Below, in pieces: positions 1-9,927 of a stretch of 52,347 bases of DNA. This DNA is from Ignavibacteria bacterium (GTDB lineage: Bacteria; Bacteroidota; Ignavibacteria; Ignavibacteriales; Melioribacteraceae). The stretch spans positions 1 to 52,347 of the forward strand of contig WPAE01000020.1 of assembly GCA_009773205.1 (NCBI GenBank). Direction: 5' to 3'. How positions within the stretch are numbered: the stretch's first letter is position 1; each line of letters opens with the position of its first letter. The notes beneath the pieces are model-generated. The model had not been told where the DNA came from and did no database searches. It saw nothing but the letters and a program-made list of their open reading frames with translations. The position numbers and the translations under genes were made by a program.

Positions 1-3000
1 AGGCACTACTTCTGATTTAGAATTCTTCAGCCAATAACCTTTGCCATTTACAAATGCTGTATCAACTTTATAACCATCGTTAAATCCAAACAATAAAGAT
101 TCCTTATTTGGAAACAATACTACCGGTTTCATTTCGTTCTGCTTAACCGGCATGGATACCATGTTCCACCCGGTTTTTAATGCTATTTGCTTTGTAATAA
201 CATCCGCTACCTTTTCAAATTCATGACCACTTAAAAAGCTCCAACTGCCCATGCTGTCTTTTACGCGAATGAATAAAGTGTTTTTCCCTTTTAATAGTAA
301 CTTCAAATCCGGATTCAGTTGAATTGTTAAATCGCTAGAAGGATTAAACGTCACTTTATTCCCTTTTCCGTAGCCAGGATCTTCATTGAAAAAGTATTCT
401 ACTTCAGTTATTAATTTGCTTTGAGAACTATTTTCCACCAAGAACATTTTTGAGAATAATAGACTCCACTTGTTTTCGGAATCCAAAGCTCTGCAATTAA
501 ATAAATGAATTCCGGGAGATATATTTTTCAAATCAGCTATGAAAGTAACACTGTCTTTTTCAGTAGAAACATTACCAATCTGAATTCCATAACCATAACC
601 GGGATCGCTATCTATAAAGTATTCTAAGCGCTTTAATGTTTTTATTGCTGTGTATGATTCTTTTAGAAAGGTCTTAGAATATAAATGACTCCATGCATTG
701 TAATTGTCTTTGGCTCTTAGATATACGGTGTGTATTCCACTTGCTACTTTGCTTAAATCAGCAAAAAAGTTTTTCTCTATATTTTCTACCGAGACTAGAG
801 GAACTGGGGTTGCCAAATCATAACCCGGATCTTGGTCAATGTAATATTCAAGTTTTACTATTACTACAGTTTCATTTTTTGAAAATCTTTCCTTTAGAAA
901 CATCTTGGTAAAATTTTGGCTCCACTTTCCATGGGTATCTTTAAAACGCACTGTTAGAGTGTGAATTCCGTTTGATAATTCCTTTAGATCAAAGAGTTTG
1001 AATAAAGAAATATTGGTGCTGGGGGTAAAGGAAATACTATAACCATTTCCAATACCGGGGTCAGTATCGTAAAAATATTCCCCGTAAACTATTGTGCTAG
1101 TTACATTATTACTAAAGCTTTCCTTAATAAATATCTTGTTGTAAGTATGGCTCCATTTTGCGTCTGTATCCTTTACTCTAAATCCTAAGATGTGAATTCC
1201 ATTTTCCAGACCGGAAACATCAAGTTTTGTATTGATTAAATAATCCGAAACATGTAGAACGTTTATTTTATTTGCATTCCCCTGTCCCGGATCATTATCA
1301 AAATAATATTCTGCTATGGCTAACTTGTTGCTGCTGATAATTATATCTTCAGTTACCTTAATAATATTTGATTTTAGAATATAATCGGTATTTGATCCAT
1401 CATAAATAATTAATTTTACCGAGTATGTCCCCGGTTGATAATAATAATGTTCTGGATTTTGTTCATAAGAATCAATTGTTCCGTCATTATCAAAATCCCA
1501 TTCCCTTTTTGTTACTACACCAGCAGATTTATCGCTAAATTTTACTATTAACGGAGCTATTCCGCTAGAAATATTATAATCAAAATCGGCAGCTAAATTC
1601 ATTTCTGTAGTTTCAACTTTTATTCTATAAGGATTTTTCCACGGCTCTCCTTCTGATTTTCCCGATACATGTAAATAGTATTCTCCTGCCGGGGCATCAT
1701 ATTCTATTGTGAAAGGATAAACATTACCAGCTTTTTTAAATACATTTGATGAATCGAGTAAATTAATTTTTGTAACGCCGCTATGGTTGGCTACTATACC
1801 CATTTTATCATCAACAACTGTAATTTTTATTTTTGCCGAAGATGCCAACTTAAATGTAAAAACATCTTTATCCGTTGTATTATTAAACGTTTGGCGAGAT
1901 ATCAATCCAATATAACTTTCACCTGTCTTTAATTCATACGCAAGCTCATTTGTTGAGGGCTCGTCCATTCCCCGTATTATAGGTTGGTAGGCTGCTCCTT
2001 CTGCCATATGAGTAACCCATTTTTCCAAACCAGAAGCCACCGATATTATTGTTCGCAACGTATCCCCCGGTTCATCTAAAAATTGCCTGTCTGCTAAAAC
2101 AATATCATCATTCTTACCACCGCTGTTTGTTGCAACTATCCATGTATAATCAATGTTGCGTGGCAGGCTCATATCGGGGTTATCTGTTTTATAAAACGTA
2201 CTGGTGCCAGCATTTATTCCTACAATAGTTCCATCATTGTTTCCATCACAATTAATATCCTGGTTGAAAAAGTTGATACCTGTCCATGTATTTTGATAAG
2301 CATTTTTTTCCAATCCTCCAAAAAGATATGGTCCTTTAAAATTCTTACTTACCAAAAGCGCTTTTTCCTCTACTTCAACCGACAAATCTCGAACTGCTTC
2401 TGATTTAATGTTTGGGATGCCAGTTGATAATACTTTGCCTAATCTTTTAGTTTCAAAAGGCAAAATATAAGCTCGTTCAAAACCATAATGTGGCGTTCCA
2501 ATTGTAACAACTTTTGCAACTTTATGCCCATCTTTTATATCGTTTTTATTAACCCACCAGCTCGGTTTTCCAATTCCATCAAGTCTTTGCAGATATTCTC
2601 TTATAGCCAAACCACCCATTGAATGTCCAATCAATATCACCTTTTTGCATCCTGTAAATTCCAATACTTGTTTTATCATTTCACCCAGAGCTTTGCCTTG
2701 TTTAAAAATTGCGGCTTCATTGCTATGATCAAAAAAATCATTCACTCCCCACGCGCCTCTAATTCTTTCTTCAGCAAAATTTATTGCAAATAAGCGAACG
2801 TTGTTATCACTCCATCCTGTTATAAAGTTATTCCTATCCTCATCAAAATTTCTTTTCCCAACAGTAATATATCTTCCTTCAGAACTGAAATTCTCCCATT
2901 TTACATCATCGGACATTATAGAAGAGTTGTCATTATTATCGGCATTAAGAACTGCATCAAAAACATAAATTGACTTGCTTTGACCTCCCCATAAAAATTG

Positions 3001-3159
3001 ATCACGCATGTAACCCATTGTTACCTTGAACGTTTCGTCGCTTCCGCTTAATCCATGAACAAAAATAATTGGATAAGGAAGCTTTGCTGCTTGGGCAATT
3101 ACTTTAACAACAGATGCCAACAAACAAAGTAAACAAATTGCTGCAATTAATTTTTTCAT
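1..3159 (-). CDS. Secreted modular lipase-like alpha/beta hydrolase with PKD domain and DPG repeats (3' end outside window)
   Basis: The frame is open from ATG at 3159 to base 1 (1053 codons) without a stop, so the C-terminus lies outside the window. A signal peptide (MKKLIAAICLLCLLASVVKVIAQ, split here as residues 1-23) starts it. Next is a lipase-type hydrolase domain with the nucleophile elbow GHSMGG (Ser180) and an HG motif near residue 40. A PKD-like domain follows at about 521-605 (EWDFDNDG at 553). Five tandem repeats begin at residues 616, 693, 770, 845 and 920, each opening with a variant of EYFxDxDPGxGxG. The visible part ends in a GWNMVSMPV segment of the kind that often precedes a T9SS sorting tail. 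The start lies 5 bp behind the tail of the beta-helix gene, so it is probably the last visible gene of the operon. The substrate is unknown; an esterase or lipase at the cell surface is the best guess. Confidence 0.8.
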   Translation of the reverse strand, partial: MKKLIAAICLLCLLASVVKVIAQAAKLPYPIIFVHGLSGSDETFKVTMGYMRDQFLWGGQSKSIYVFDAVLNADNNDNSSIMSDDVKWENFSSEGRYITVGKRNFDEDRNNFITGWSDNNVRLFAINFAEERIRGAWGVNDFFDHSNEAAIFKQGKALGEMIKQVLEFTGCKKVILIGHSMGGLAIREYLQRLDGIGKPSWWVNKNDIKDGHKVAKVVTIGTPHYGFERAYILPFETKRLGKVLSTGIPNIKSEAVRDLSVEVEEKALLVSKNFKGPYLFGGLEKNAYQNTWTGINFFNQDINCDGNNDGTIVGINAGTSTFYKTDNPDMSLPRNIDYTWIVATNSGGKNDDIVLADRQFLDEPGDTLRTIISVASGLEKWVTHMAEGAAYQPIIRGMDEPSTNELAYELKTGESYIGLISRQTFNNTTDKDVFTFKLASSAKIKITVVDDKMGIVANHSGVTKINLLDSSNVFKKAGNVYPFTIEYDAPAGEYYLHVSGKSEGEPWKNPYRIKVETTEMNLAADFDYNISSGIAPLIVKFSDKSAGVVTKREWDFDNDGTIDSYEQNPEHYYYQPGTYSVKLIIYDGSNTDYILKSNIIKVTEDIIISSNKLAIAEYYFDNDPGQGNANKINVLHVSDYLINTKLDVSGLENGIHILGFRVKDTDAKWSHTYNKIFIKESFSNNVTSTIVYGEYFYDTDPGIGNGYSISFTPSTNISLFKLFDLKELSNGIHTLTVRFKDTHGKWSQNFTKMFLKERFSKNETVVIVKLEYYIDQDPGYDLATPVPLVSVENIEKNFFADLSKVASGIHTVYLRAKDNYNAWSHLYSKTFLKESYTAIKTLKRLEYFIDSDPGYGYGIQIGNVSTEKDSVTFIADLKNISPGIHLFNCRALDSENKWSLLFSKMFLVENSSQSKLITEVEYFFNEDPGYGKGNKVTFNPSSDLTIQLNPDLKLLLKGKNTLFIRVKDSMGSWSFLSGHEFEKVADVITKQIALKTGWNMVSMPVKQNEMKPVVLFPNKESLLFGFNDGYKVDTAFVNGKGYWLKNSKSEVVP

Positions 3160-3170
3160 TTTAATCACTT

Positions 3171-3294
3171 ATTTGTTCTTGCTTTTATTTTTATAGGTAA
3201 TCCATCTTTATTTGTTACTGTAGAAGGGACCACTGCTTCATAAATAGTTGGTATTGGCGGTATGCCGGAAAGAATATATGGCTCATCGCCTCCA
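3171..3294 (-). repeat. 124-bp near-identical gene tail, copy 1
   Basis: This block matches 4135-4258 over 124 bp with one visible mismatch. On the minus strand it can encode a conserved tail (GGDEPYILSGIPPIPTIYE..., ending KIKARTNK) that finishes with TGA at 3165-3167. That frame is +1 relative to the beta-helix gene 3283-4113, which instead stops at WRR. The two genes are much less alike upstream of the block, so the tail has been homogenised, transferred, or misassembled. Confidence 0.85.
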
Positions 3295-4113
3295 ACCCTC
3301 TTTTAATTGGTATTTGCCATCAGGCGAACTATTTTGTAGACATAAAGAAGTCCAAGAGACATTAAATTGATTACCTGGATATGATGACATGGACCCTTCG
3401 GCGCTAAAATTTCCACGAACATCTGCACTTGCACCTGTATAAAATCCTTGACTTATAATAATATTATTTAGGAAAACACCTCCAGCAAACAAATATACAT
3501 GCCCAGAAAATACATTATTAATAAGTGTGCATGAACCTGTTTCTGATCTAAATGTCTGGCTACCATTACTATCAAAATAATTGTTTTTTACTGTAATATT
3601 TTGTGAATTAAATCCAATGTATAACACATAAGTATTGCCTGTTCTAGAGAAATAACTTCTCGATATCAAGCAGTTTTTGCTGTTCTCAATGTGTATACCT
3701 CCATTCTTTACATAATTTCTGTCAAAAATAATTCCATCTGCCCTTATTGCTACCGGCGCTTGTATTTCTATAGAGCGAATTACAGAATTACCAGCACCTG
3801 GAATAATGATTAATGTGGACAATTTTGACGAAAAAATGTTTTCATATTTGTAATTATTCTCGGATAAAAAATATCCATTACCAATTATTGTAACTCTTTT
3901 TTCTAAAGTTAAATTGCCATAAGTTGTTGGGTGCCCAGCCAAATAAATTGTATCTCCGGCTGCTACTTTGGTATCGTTTACAGCTGCTTGAATGTTTGTA
4001 AAATCTGGATTGTTTGCGCTATTCATATCCACGCGCCATACTTTACCATAATTTACATTTGAAGTCAGGGTAACAACAATAATTCCAATTATTAAAAGCA
4101 GTAATCTTTTCAT
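3283..4113 (-). CDS. Secreted right-handed beta-helix repeat protein, paralogue 1 (C-terminus frame-shifted)
   Basis: The 276-residue product starts with a signal peptide (MKRLLLLIIGIIVVTLTSNVNYG) followed by KVWRVDMNSANNPDFTNIQAA and GDTIYLAGH. This opening is shared with the neighbour at 4247-5035. The body is rich in short beta-strand and Asn patterns (NNYFDSNGS, INNVFSGH, LNNIIISQG), as in right-handed parallel beta-helix proteins that bind or cleave polysaccharide. No catalytic residues can be assigned. The frame ends abruptly as KEGWRR. A +1 shift just before this would join it to a conserved C-terminal segment ending at 3165, so the full gene would span 3165-4113. It begins 15 bp after the tail of its paralogue and appears to be in the same operon. 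Confidence 0.75.
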   Translation of the reverse strand: MKRLLLLIIGIIVVTLTSNVNYGKVWRVDMNSANNPDFTNIQAAVNDTKVAAGDTIYLAGHPTTYGNLTLEKRVTIIGNGYFLSENNYKYENIFSSKLSTLIIIPGAGNSVIRSIEIQAPVAIRADGIIFDRNYVKNGGIHIENSKNCLISRSYFSRTGNTYVLYIGFNSQNITVKNNYFDSNGSQTFRSETGSCTLINNVFSGHVYLFAGGVFLNNIIISQGFYTGASADVRGNFSAEGSMSSYPGNQFNVSWTSLCLQNSSPDGKYQLKEGWRR

Positions 4114-4134
4114 ATCCGCCTCGTAATTTTATTT

Positions 4135-4258
4135 ATTTGTTCTTGCTTTTATTTTTATGGGTAATCCATCTTTATTTGTTACTGTAGAAGGGACCACTGC
4201 TTCATAAATAGTTGGTATTGGCGGTATGCCGGAAAGAATATATGGCTCATCGCCTCCA
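4135..4258 (-). repeat. 124-bp near-identical gene tail, copy 2
   Basis: This is the partner of 3171-3294, with one mismatch in 124 bp. It encodes the same C-terminal segment (GGDEPYILSGIPPIPTIYE...), ending in TAA at 4129-4131. Here too the segment is +1 relative to the beta-helix gene upstream, which stops at GAGWRR. Confidence 0.85.
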
Positions 4259-5035
4259 GCCAGCGCCTTTTGCCGGGCTTCCATCTTTGAGAATATATTT
4301 TGCATCTTCATTTCCTGTTAAAGTAAAAAGAGAATTTTGTTCTCCAACTATATTATTTCTTTCAATACAATTAGTTATTCTACTAATTCCATCAATGAAA
4401 ATATTATTTTCTAGAACTGCACCGTAAACATCCTCATATCCAGATATAACATTGTTTCTTATTGATCCGCTAGTTGATAATAATAATGCGCTTGGCCCTA
4501 AATATGCATTTTGGCTTCCAAGTATGAAGTTATTCGTTATTAAAAAATTGTCTCCATTTAATTTAATACCAGCTTTGATGAAACATTGTTGAACGATAAT
4601 TCCTGAACGAGCATCTCCATAAATATAAACTGCATAATTACCACCAGCCCCAAGTATTTTGTTTCTTTTAATAATAATATTATTGCATTGAATCTCTATA
4701 TAACCAACCGTACAACTCATTATGATAGAGTTTTCAGCACCATTTTTAAATACTATTAAATCAAGTTTAGATTCAAATGGATTAACACCTTTATCTAAAT
4801 TTTGTTCAAGAAAATATCCAGTTCCTATTATTACAATCTGCTTATTAATGTGAAGACTGCCATAGCTGTTCCCGTGACCAGCAATATAAATTGTATCTCC
4901 GGCACTTGCCGCATTATGAGCCTCTTGTAAACTTGTAAAATCCGGATTGTTGGCGGTATTCTTATCCACCCGCCAAACCTTGGCGTTAGTTGTTGTTATA
5001 CTTAGTAAAACAAGTAAAAAGATTATCCTTTTCAT
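4247..5035 (-). CDS. Secreted right-handed beta-helix repeat protein, paralogue 2 (C-terminus frame-shifted)
   Basis: The 262-residue product has a signal peptide (MKRIIFLLVLLSITTTNA), then KVWRVDKNTANNPDFTSLQEA and GDTIYIAGH, and a body of Asn/Ile-rich strand repeats (IQCNNIIIKRNKILG, LITNNFILGS, IRNNVISGY, LENNIFIDG). These are typical coils of a right-handed beta-helix. Just before the stop it has DGSPAKGAG, a usual end of the helix domain in such proteins. It then runs into WRR and a stop, whereas the +1 frame continues as a conserved C-terminal segment to 4129. The gene starts 12 bp after the giant Ig-like protein, so it is very likely co-transcribed with it. Its function (adhesion or glycan binding) is inferred from fold only. 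Confidence 0.75.
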   Translation of the reverse strand: MKRIIFLLVLLSITTTNAKVWRVDKNTANNPDFTSLQEAHNAASAGDTIYIAGHGNSYGSLHINKQIVIIGTGYFLEQNLDKGVNPFESKLDLIVFKNGAENSIIMSCTVGYIEIQCNNIIIKRNKILGAGGNYAVYIYGDARSGIIVQQCFIKAGIKLNGDNFLITNNFILGSQNAYLGPSALLLSTSGSIRNNVISGYEDVYGAVLENNIFIDGISRITNCIERNNIVGEQNSLFTLTGNEDAKYILKDGSPAKGAGWRR

Positions 5036-5047
5036 ATAAACTCCATT

Positions 5048-8000
5048 TTATTTCAACAACATCATTTTCTTTACTGAGATTTTATCGCTGCTTCTTATTT
5101 CATAGAAATACACACCACTGCTATGTTGAGATGCGTTCCATTCAACTTCGTGATAGCCGGCTTCTAATTCTTTGTTAATTAGTTCAACTACACTTTCACC
5201 AAGTGTATTATAGATTGTTAGTTTTGTGCTTCCGTTTTGCGGCAATGCGAATTTTATCTTTGTTGTTGGGTTAAAGGGATTTGGATAGTTTTGGGATATA
5301 CTGAAGTTTGTTGGTACAAGTTGTTCAATTACATCCGAGATTACCTTTTCAATACTGTAATCGGAAGTTACGTCTGCATTATAACCCTTAACACGGTAAG
5401 TGTAATCTTTGTTTTTAACAATGTCTGCATCTGTATAGGTAGATATGTTAGCTAAAACAGAACCAACTTCTTTGTAAGCGCCGGTTCCTTCTTTACGCTC
5501 AATCTTGTAACCGGTTTCACTTTGAGAGTTATCCTTCCATGTAACAGTAATCTGCATCTTATTGTTATCCACGGCAAGTTTTGCAGTAACATCGGAAGGA
5601 GCAATCATCGGCAAAGTTAGTGAATCAACAGCCGTTGGATTTGATGAAGTTGTTGCACTTGTTAATCCTGCAATTCTGTAATAGTATATTTTTCCATCTG
5701 CTAAATTGTCATCGGTGTAAGTAACAATGTTAGCAGCCGTTTTATTAAGTTCTTTAAACTGAGCTTCACCTTTAATTTTACGTTCAACAATGTAACCTGC
5801 TTCACTCTTGGAGTTATCTTTCCATGTAATTTGGATTTTGTTTGCCGAGGCTTTAGTCAGCTTCATATCCGAAGGCATATAGAAAGGAATATCAATGGTT
5901 TGAGTATTTGTAACTATTGAAAGTTCAGTTGCAGAAATAACTGCATAAACACGATACGAGTATGATTTATTATCAATTACAGTTTCATCGTTATAAGAAG
6001 AAACATTTGCTGCAGTTTTTACAAGTTCTTTAAATGCAGTTTCATCAGACGCTTTTCTTTCTATCTTATAGCCAATTTCACTCTTCGAGTTATCGTTCCA
6101 CTTAACTTTAATGCTAAATGCAGCTTCTTTTGCCACAGTTAATTCTGTTGGCGCTTTGAAGGCAAACGAAACAGAATCTGTATTTGTTGGAGCAGAGAAA
6201 CCAAGCGTACCGCTGTATGAATAAACTTGATAGTAGTAAGTTTGACCATCGGCAACTGTATTATCTGTAAAAGAAGTAATGTTTGCAGATGTCGAATCAA
6301 TTAGTTTGTAGCGGTTTCTATCTTGTTTATCAGTTCTTGTAACATAAAAGCCTGTTTCTAAATTCGTGTTGTCAGTCCAAATAAGTGAAGCGGCATCACC
6401 TTGTTTAGTTACTTTAAGCGCGGTAGGAGCTAACAGTGTTATAATTGGAGCTTTTGGTACTGCAGGCACAGAAAGTCCTTTTGTAGTATAGTTAGAAACT
6501 CTATAATTGTATCTAACTCCTTCTTTAACATCTTTGTCTAAATACTGAGTTGAATTTGGCGGCAAAGTATCAATTGCAACAAATGAACCCATCGGCGAGG
6601 AGTATCTAAGTTTTATAGAAGAGTTAGGAGTTTCATAAACTTCTCTTTCAACAATTACACCAAGTATATCATTCAGAGTGCTGCTCATAATATTGCCGCC
6701 GATACTATTTGATGTACCAAACTGCCATGTTAACAATAACCAGCCTGTTGGCTGCGGCTTAATTGTAAGATCTACAGGAGGAATAATTTCTTTGATAGGA
6801 ATTGTAACTTCTTCTATTTCGCTATAAACAGAGTACAGCTCATTCTTCTTAGCTCTTAACCTGTACTTGTAACGTTTTCCCTCAACTACTTCACTATCTT
6901 GAATTAAAGTAGTATTTGCAGAAACTGATCTCAACAGAGCAAAAGTATTGCCATCGGGTCCGGTTCGTTCAATATCAAAGCCGGTTTCATTATTAGCATT
7001 ATCTGTCCAAGTTAAATTTACTTTGAGTTCTTTATCAACAATAGCAGAAACATTAGTAGGCTTAAGAACAGTATCTATTGTAGTAAAGCTAAAAACTGTT
7101 GAAAACTCGCTATTGCCTGCGGGGTTTGTGGCGCTAACCTTCCAATAGTATTTTTTATCGTGCTGGAGCTGTGTTAAATTGTAGTTTGCTGATGTTATAC
7201 CTCGCTGATCCACTAACAGCGATGAAAAATCTTGGTTGTTAGAAATGTGCAAATTATATGTAATTGCTTCAAAACTAGGCGACCAATTTAATTGCAAATT
7301 AATTGGTGTGTTAAGTGCGTTATTAACTGGAGCAGTAAGCACAGGAATACCCGGTTTCTGTACTATTGATCTGTAATGCCTTACTTCCGACCAAGCACTT
7401 ATATAAGTTCCTCTAATTGCTCTTACTCTCCAGTAATAAACTGTTTTATAAGTAGTCAGTACTTCTTTTGTTGTATCCGGAGTAGTGGCATCATGAAACA
7501 AAGATGCGAACCCAGAGCTTGTAGAAACCTGCAATTGATATTTTTCTGCTTTTGAACTTTTCCTCCAAGCAAATTTTGCCTGTACAGGCACATTTTCTTC
7601 TTGCGGAATAGGACTAACAAGAATTGGCGCATTTAATGTTTGAGTAATAATCTCTTTAGAGGTGCCTGTTAATTTTGTATTATCATTTGCAGTTATATTA
7701 TGCTTAACATTTGCTGTTGCCGAAGTAGTAAATTCAACAGAAGCTTTGCCGGTTTCATCTGTTTTTGTAGTTTGTTTATCAAAAGTACCGCCGTTAGTGC
7801 TTGTCCACGTTATATCTCTTCCTCCAATACCAACAGGATTATCTTTATCATCAACTAACTGTGCCGTAATACTCACTTTCTCTCCAAAGAAAGGCTCGTA
7901 ATTTGATGAAGCAACAAGGTATTTAACCGGCGAAATATTTACAGTAGTAATTTCATCTGAAGAACCGGTTCTGTTTTGAGCATCAACTGCTTTGATAATG

Positions 8001-9730
8001 TGTTTTGTGCCAGTTGTATTGCTTGTTGTAAAATTAACGCTTGCTTTACCATCAGAATCAGTTTTGGATGTTAAACTTGAGAACACTCCTCCGTTTGTAC
8101 TGCTCCAATTGATTTCTAAATCTGCTTGTTTAATTGCATTACCTGCATCATCAGAGAATTGAGCAGTTAAAACAACAACAGAGCCGGAAGGAGGATTATA
8201 GCTAGATGAAATTACTAAGTATTTGCTGCCTGCTCCAGACCTTGTAACTATACCATCTATTTCACCCTCTATTCCATCAGCATCTTTTGCCTTTATAGCG
8301 TGTCTTGTATTTGTTTTCTTATTAGTAGTAAACTCAACTTTAGCTTCTCCATTATTAACTACGCTGGCAGCACTAGAAAACGTTCCTTCATTTGTGCTTG
8401 TCCATCTAATTACTTTACCAGATTGAGCAACCAGGTTTAAGTACTCATCTATTAATAATGCTGTTATAGTAATTTTATCACCTGCAACTGGGTTATTATG
8501 ACTTACAGATAGATAATACTTAACTGCCATGCCGGCTTTTACATCAATGTAATCGGTTTTTCCAGTTAAAGCTGGAGAGGAGTTATCTGTAGCAGTAATA
8601 ATATGTAAAGTGCCAGATTGGCTGTGTACATTAAAATCAACCTTAGCTTCGCCCGAGGCATTAGTTATACTTGTAGCGGAGCCGAATTTACCGCCAAATG
8701 TTGAGCGCCACGTTATTACTTTGCCTGCTTCAAGAACAAAATTATCATATTGATCTACTAAACGAGCTGATATCTGGATTGTACTGTTAGCAGAAGGATT
8801 ATAATCGCTCGCTTGTACAATATACTTGCTGCCTGGTCCAGGAATTGTTTTAATATCACTTTTTCTGCCTGTTAAACTTGGAACTGAATTATCATAGACA
8901 CTTACAACATGAAAAACGTTAGCAGCTTTTGAAGTTGTTAATTGGAATATTGTTTTACCAGTTGCATCAGTATTTGAAGTTACACTTTGCAATGCTCCAT
9001 CAATTACCCAAGAAACTACCTTTCCTGGAATGCCAATTGGATTATTATCATTATCGGATAACTGTGCTGTTAAAGTAATTTGTTCACCAGCGTCAGGATT
9101 ATCCTTACTTGCAGTTACTATATATTTAGTAGGCGGGCTGAAAACTGTTGTAAACTCATTTGAGTTTCCAGTAACCGCCGCATCATCAGTTGCAGTAATT
9201 ATATGTTTTGTCCCTACCACTTTATTTGTAGAGAAAACAATAGAAGCTAACCCTAGTGTATTAGTATTTGAAGTTGTGCTAACAAAAGAACCTCCATTTG
9301 TAGAACTCCAACTAACTACTTTTCCTTCAGTTAAAACATTATTATCATATTTATCCTTTAGTTGAGCGTTAATTATTACATTGCTACCAGCAACAGGGCT
9401 ATTATTGCTGCTTATTACAGTATATTTTATAGCTACATCAGCTTTCGTAATAATATCTCCGCTGCTTCCTGTTATGAAAGGCGTTGAGTTATCTGTGGCT
9501 GTTACTTTATGTGTTGTTAACGCTGTTTGACTTACAGTTAACACTACACTTGCTTTTCCATTGGCGTCTGTAGTACTTGTTGAACTTCCAAAATTTCCAC
9601 CTGTTCCGGTCTTACTCCATGTTACAATCTTTCCTGCAGTTAGAACTACATTTCCATATTGATCTGTAAGCTGTGCTTCTATTGTTACATCTGAACCTGC
9701 GGCTGGATTATTTTGGCTGCTTGTTACCAC
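5048..9730 (-). CDS. Giant modular surface protein, C-terminal segment: Ig-like and FnIII-like modules with T9SS sorting tail
   Basis: This is the third and largest segment (1560 residues from the first possible GTG start) of a gene that originally ran from 12472. The first ~690 residues are seven Ig-like (Big_1/invasin-like) modules of about 100 residues, each opening like KYIVxASxxNPxAG and ending TTVxG. Eight fibronectin-III-like modules follow, several with the pattern xLTWxDNSxSETGYxIER. The last ~85 residues are a T9SS type A sorting domain (SISQNYPNPFNPTTKI ... GVYFYEIRS ... KKMMLLK), which directs export and anchoring by the type IX system. The frame is open upstream to about 9876, where it breaks from segment 2. 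It is probably not an independent gene; the start given is only the first in-frame candidate. Confidence 0.8.
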   Translation of the reverse strand: MVTSSQNNPAAGSDVTIEAQLTDQYGNVVLTAGKIVTWSKTGTGGNFGSSTSTTDANGKASVVLTVSQTALTTHKVTATDNSTPFITGSSGDIITKADVAIKYTVISSNNSPVAGSNVIINAQLKDKYDNNVLTEGKVVSWSSTNGGSFVSTTSNTNTLGLASIVFSTNKVVGTKHIITATDDAAVTGNSNEFTTVFSPPTKYIVTASKDNPDAGEQITLTAQLSDNDNNPIGIPGKVVSWVIDGALQSVTSNTDATGKTIFQLTTSKAANVFHVVSVYDNSVPSLTGRKSDIKTIPGPGSKYIVQASDYNPSANSTIQISARLVDQYDNFVLEAGKVITWRSTFGGKFGSATSITNASGEAKVDFNVHSQSGTLHIITATDNSSPALTGKTDYIDVKAGMAVKYYLSVSHNNPVAGDKITITALLIDEYLNLVAQSGKVIRWTSTNEGTFSSAASVVNNGEAKVEFTTNKKTNTRHAIKAKDADGIEGEIDGIVTRSGAGSKYLVISSSYNPPSGSVVVLTAQFSDDAGNAIKQADLEINWSSTNGGVFSSLTSKTDSDGKASVNFTTSNTTGTKHIIKAVDAQNRTGSSDEITTVNISPVKYLVASSNYEPFFGEKVSITAQLVDDKDNPVGIGGRDITWTSTNGGTFDKQTTKTDETGKASVEFTTSATANVKHNITANDNTKLTGTSKEIITQTLNAPILVSPIPQEENVPVQAKFAWRKSSKAEKYQLQVSTSSGFASLFHDATTPDTTKEVLTTYKTVYYWRVRAIRGTYISAWSEVRHYRSIVQKPGIPVLTAPVNNALNTPINLQLNWSPSFEAITYNLHISNNQDFSSLLVDQRGITSANYNLTQLQHDKKYYWKVSATNPAGNSEFSTVFSFTTIDTVLKPTNVSAIVDKELKVNLTWTDNANNETGFDIERTGPDGNTFALLRSVSANTTLIQDSEVVEGKRYKYRLRAKKNELYSVYSEIEEVTIPIKEIIPPVDLTIKPQPTGWLLLTWQFGTSNSIGGNIMSSTLNDILGVIVEREVYETPNSSIKLRYSSPMGSFVAIDTLPPNSTQYLDKDVKEGVRYNYRVSNYTTKGLSVPAVPKAPIITLLAPTALKVTKQGDAASLIWTDNTNLETGFYVTRTDKQDRNRYKLIDSTSANITSFTDNTVADGQTYYYQVYSYSGTLGFSAPTNTDSVSFAFKAPTELTVAKEAAFSIKVKWNDNSKSEIGYKIERKASDETAFKELVKTAANVSSYNDETVIDNKSYSYRVYAVISATELSIVTNTQTIDIPFYMPSDMKLTKASANKIQITWKDNSKSEAGYIVERKIKGEAQFKELNKTAANIVTYTDDNLADGKIYYYRIAGLTSATTSSNPTAVDSLTLPMIAPSDVTAKLAVDNNKMQITVTWKDNSQSETGYKIERKEGTGAYKEVGSVLANISTYTDADIVKNKDYTYRVKGYNADVTSDYSIEKVISDVIEQLVPTNFSISQNYPNPFNPTTKIKFALPQNGSTKLTIYNTLGESVVELINKELEAGYHEVEWNASQHSSGVYFYEIRSSDKISVKKMMLLK

Positions 9731-9776
9731 ATACTTACTTGCAGTTCCTGCCTTTGTTGTAATAAGCGGAGAGTTA

Positions 9777-9927
9777 GCTTTGATTGTATTGTCTGTTCCA
9801 TCTTCAACATTTACTGTATGAGCTACTCCGCTCTTTGTATCTGTTGTTAAATCTACAGTAACTAACCCAGTTGCCCTCCAGCTACAGGCGTAACAGTTGA
9901 TGCAGTTATTTTTAACTTTGCATAGGC
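9777..9927 (-). repeat. Duplicated Ig-module block, copy B, lacking 35 bp
   Basis: Bases 9777-9876 match 11162-11261 exactly by eye (100 bp), and 9877-9927 match 11297-11347 exactly (51 bp). The 35 bp at 11262-11296 are absent here. The junction falls inside an Ig-like module and changes the reading frame, ending segment 2 of the giant gene. Confidence 0.85.

Noticed and set aside
3283-4311. Programmed +1 frameshifting to reach the conserved beta-helix tails
   Set aside because: No slippery or structural signal seen, and the left junctions differ between the copies. It is kept only as an untested alternative in the findings.
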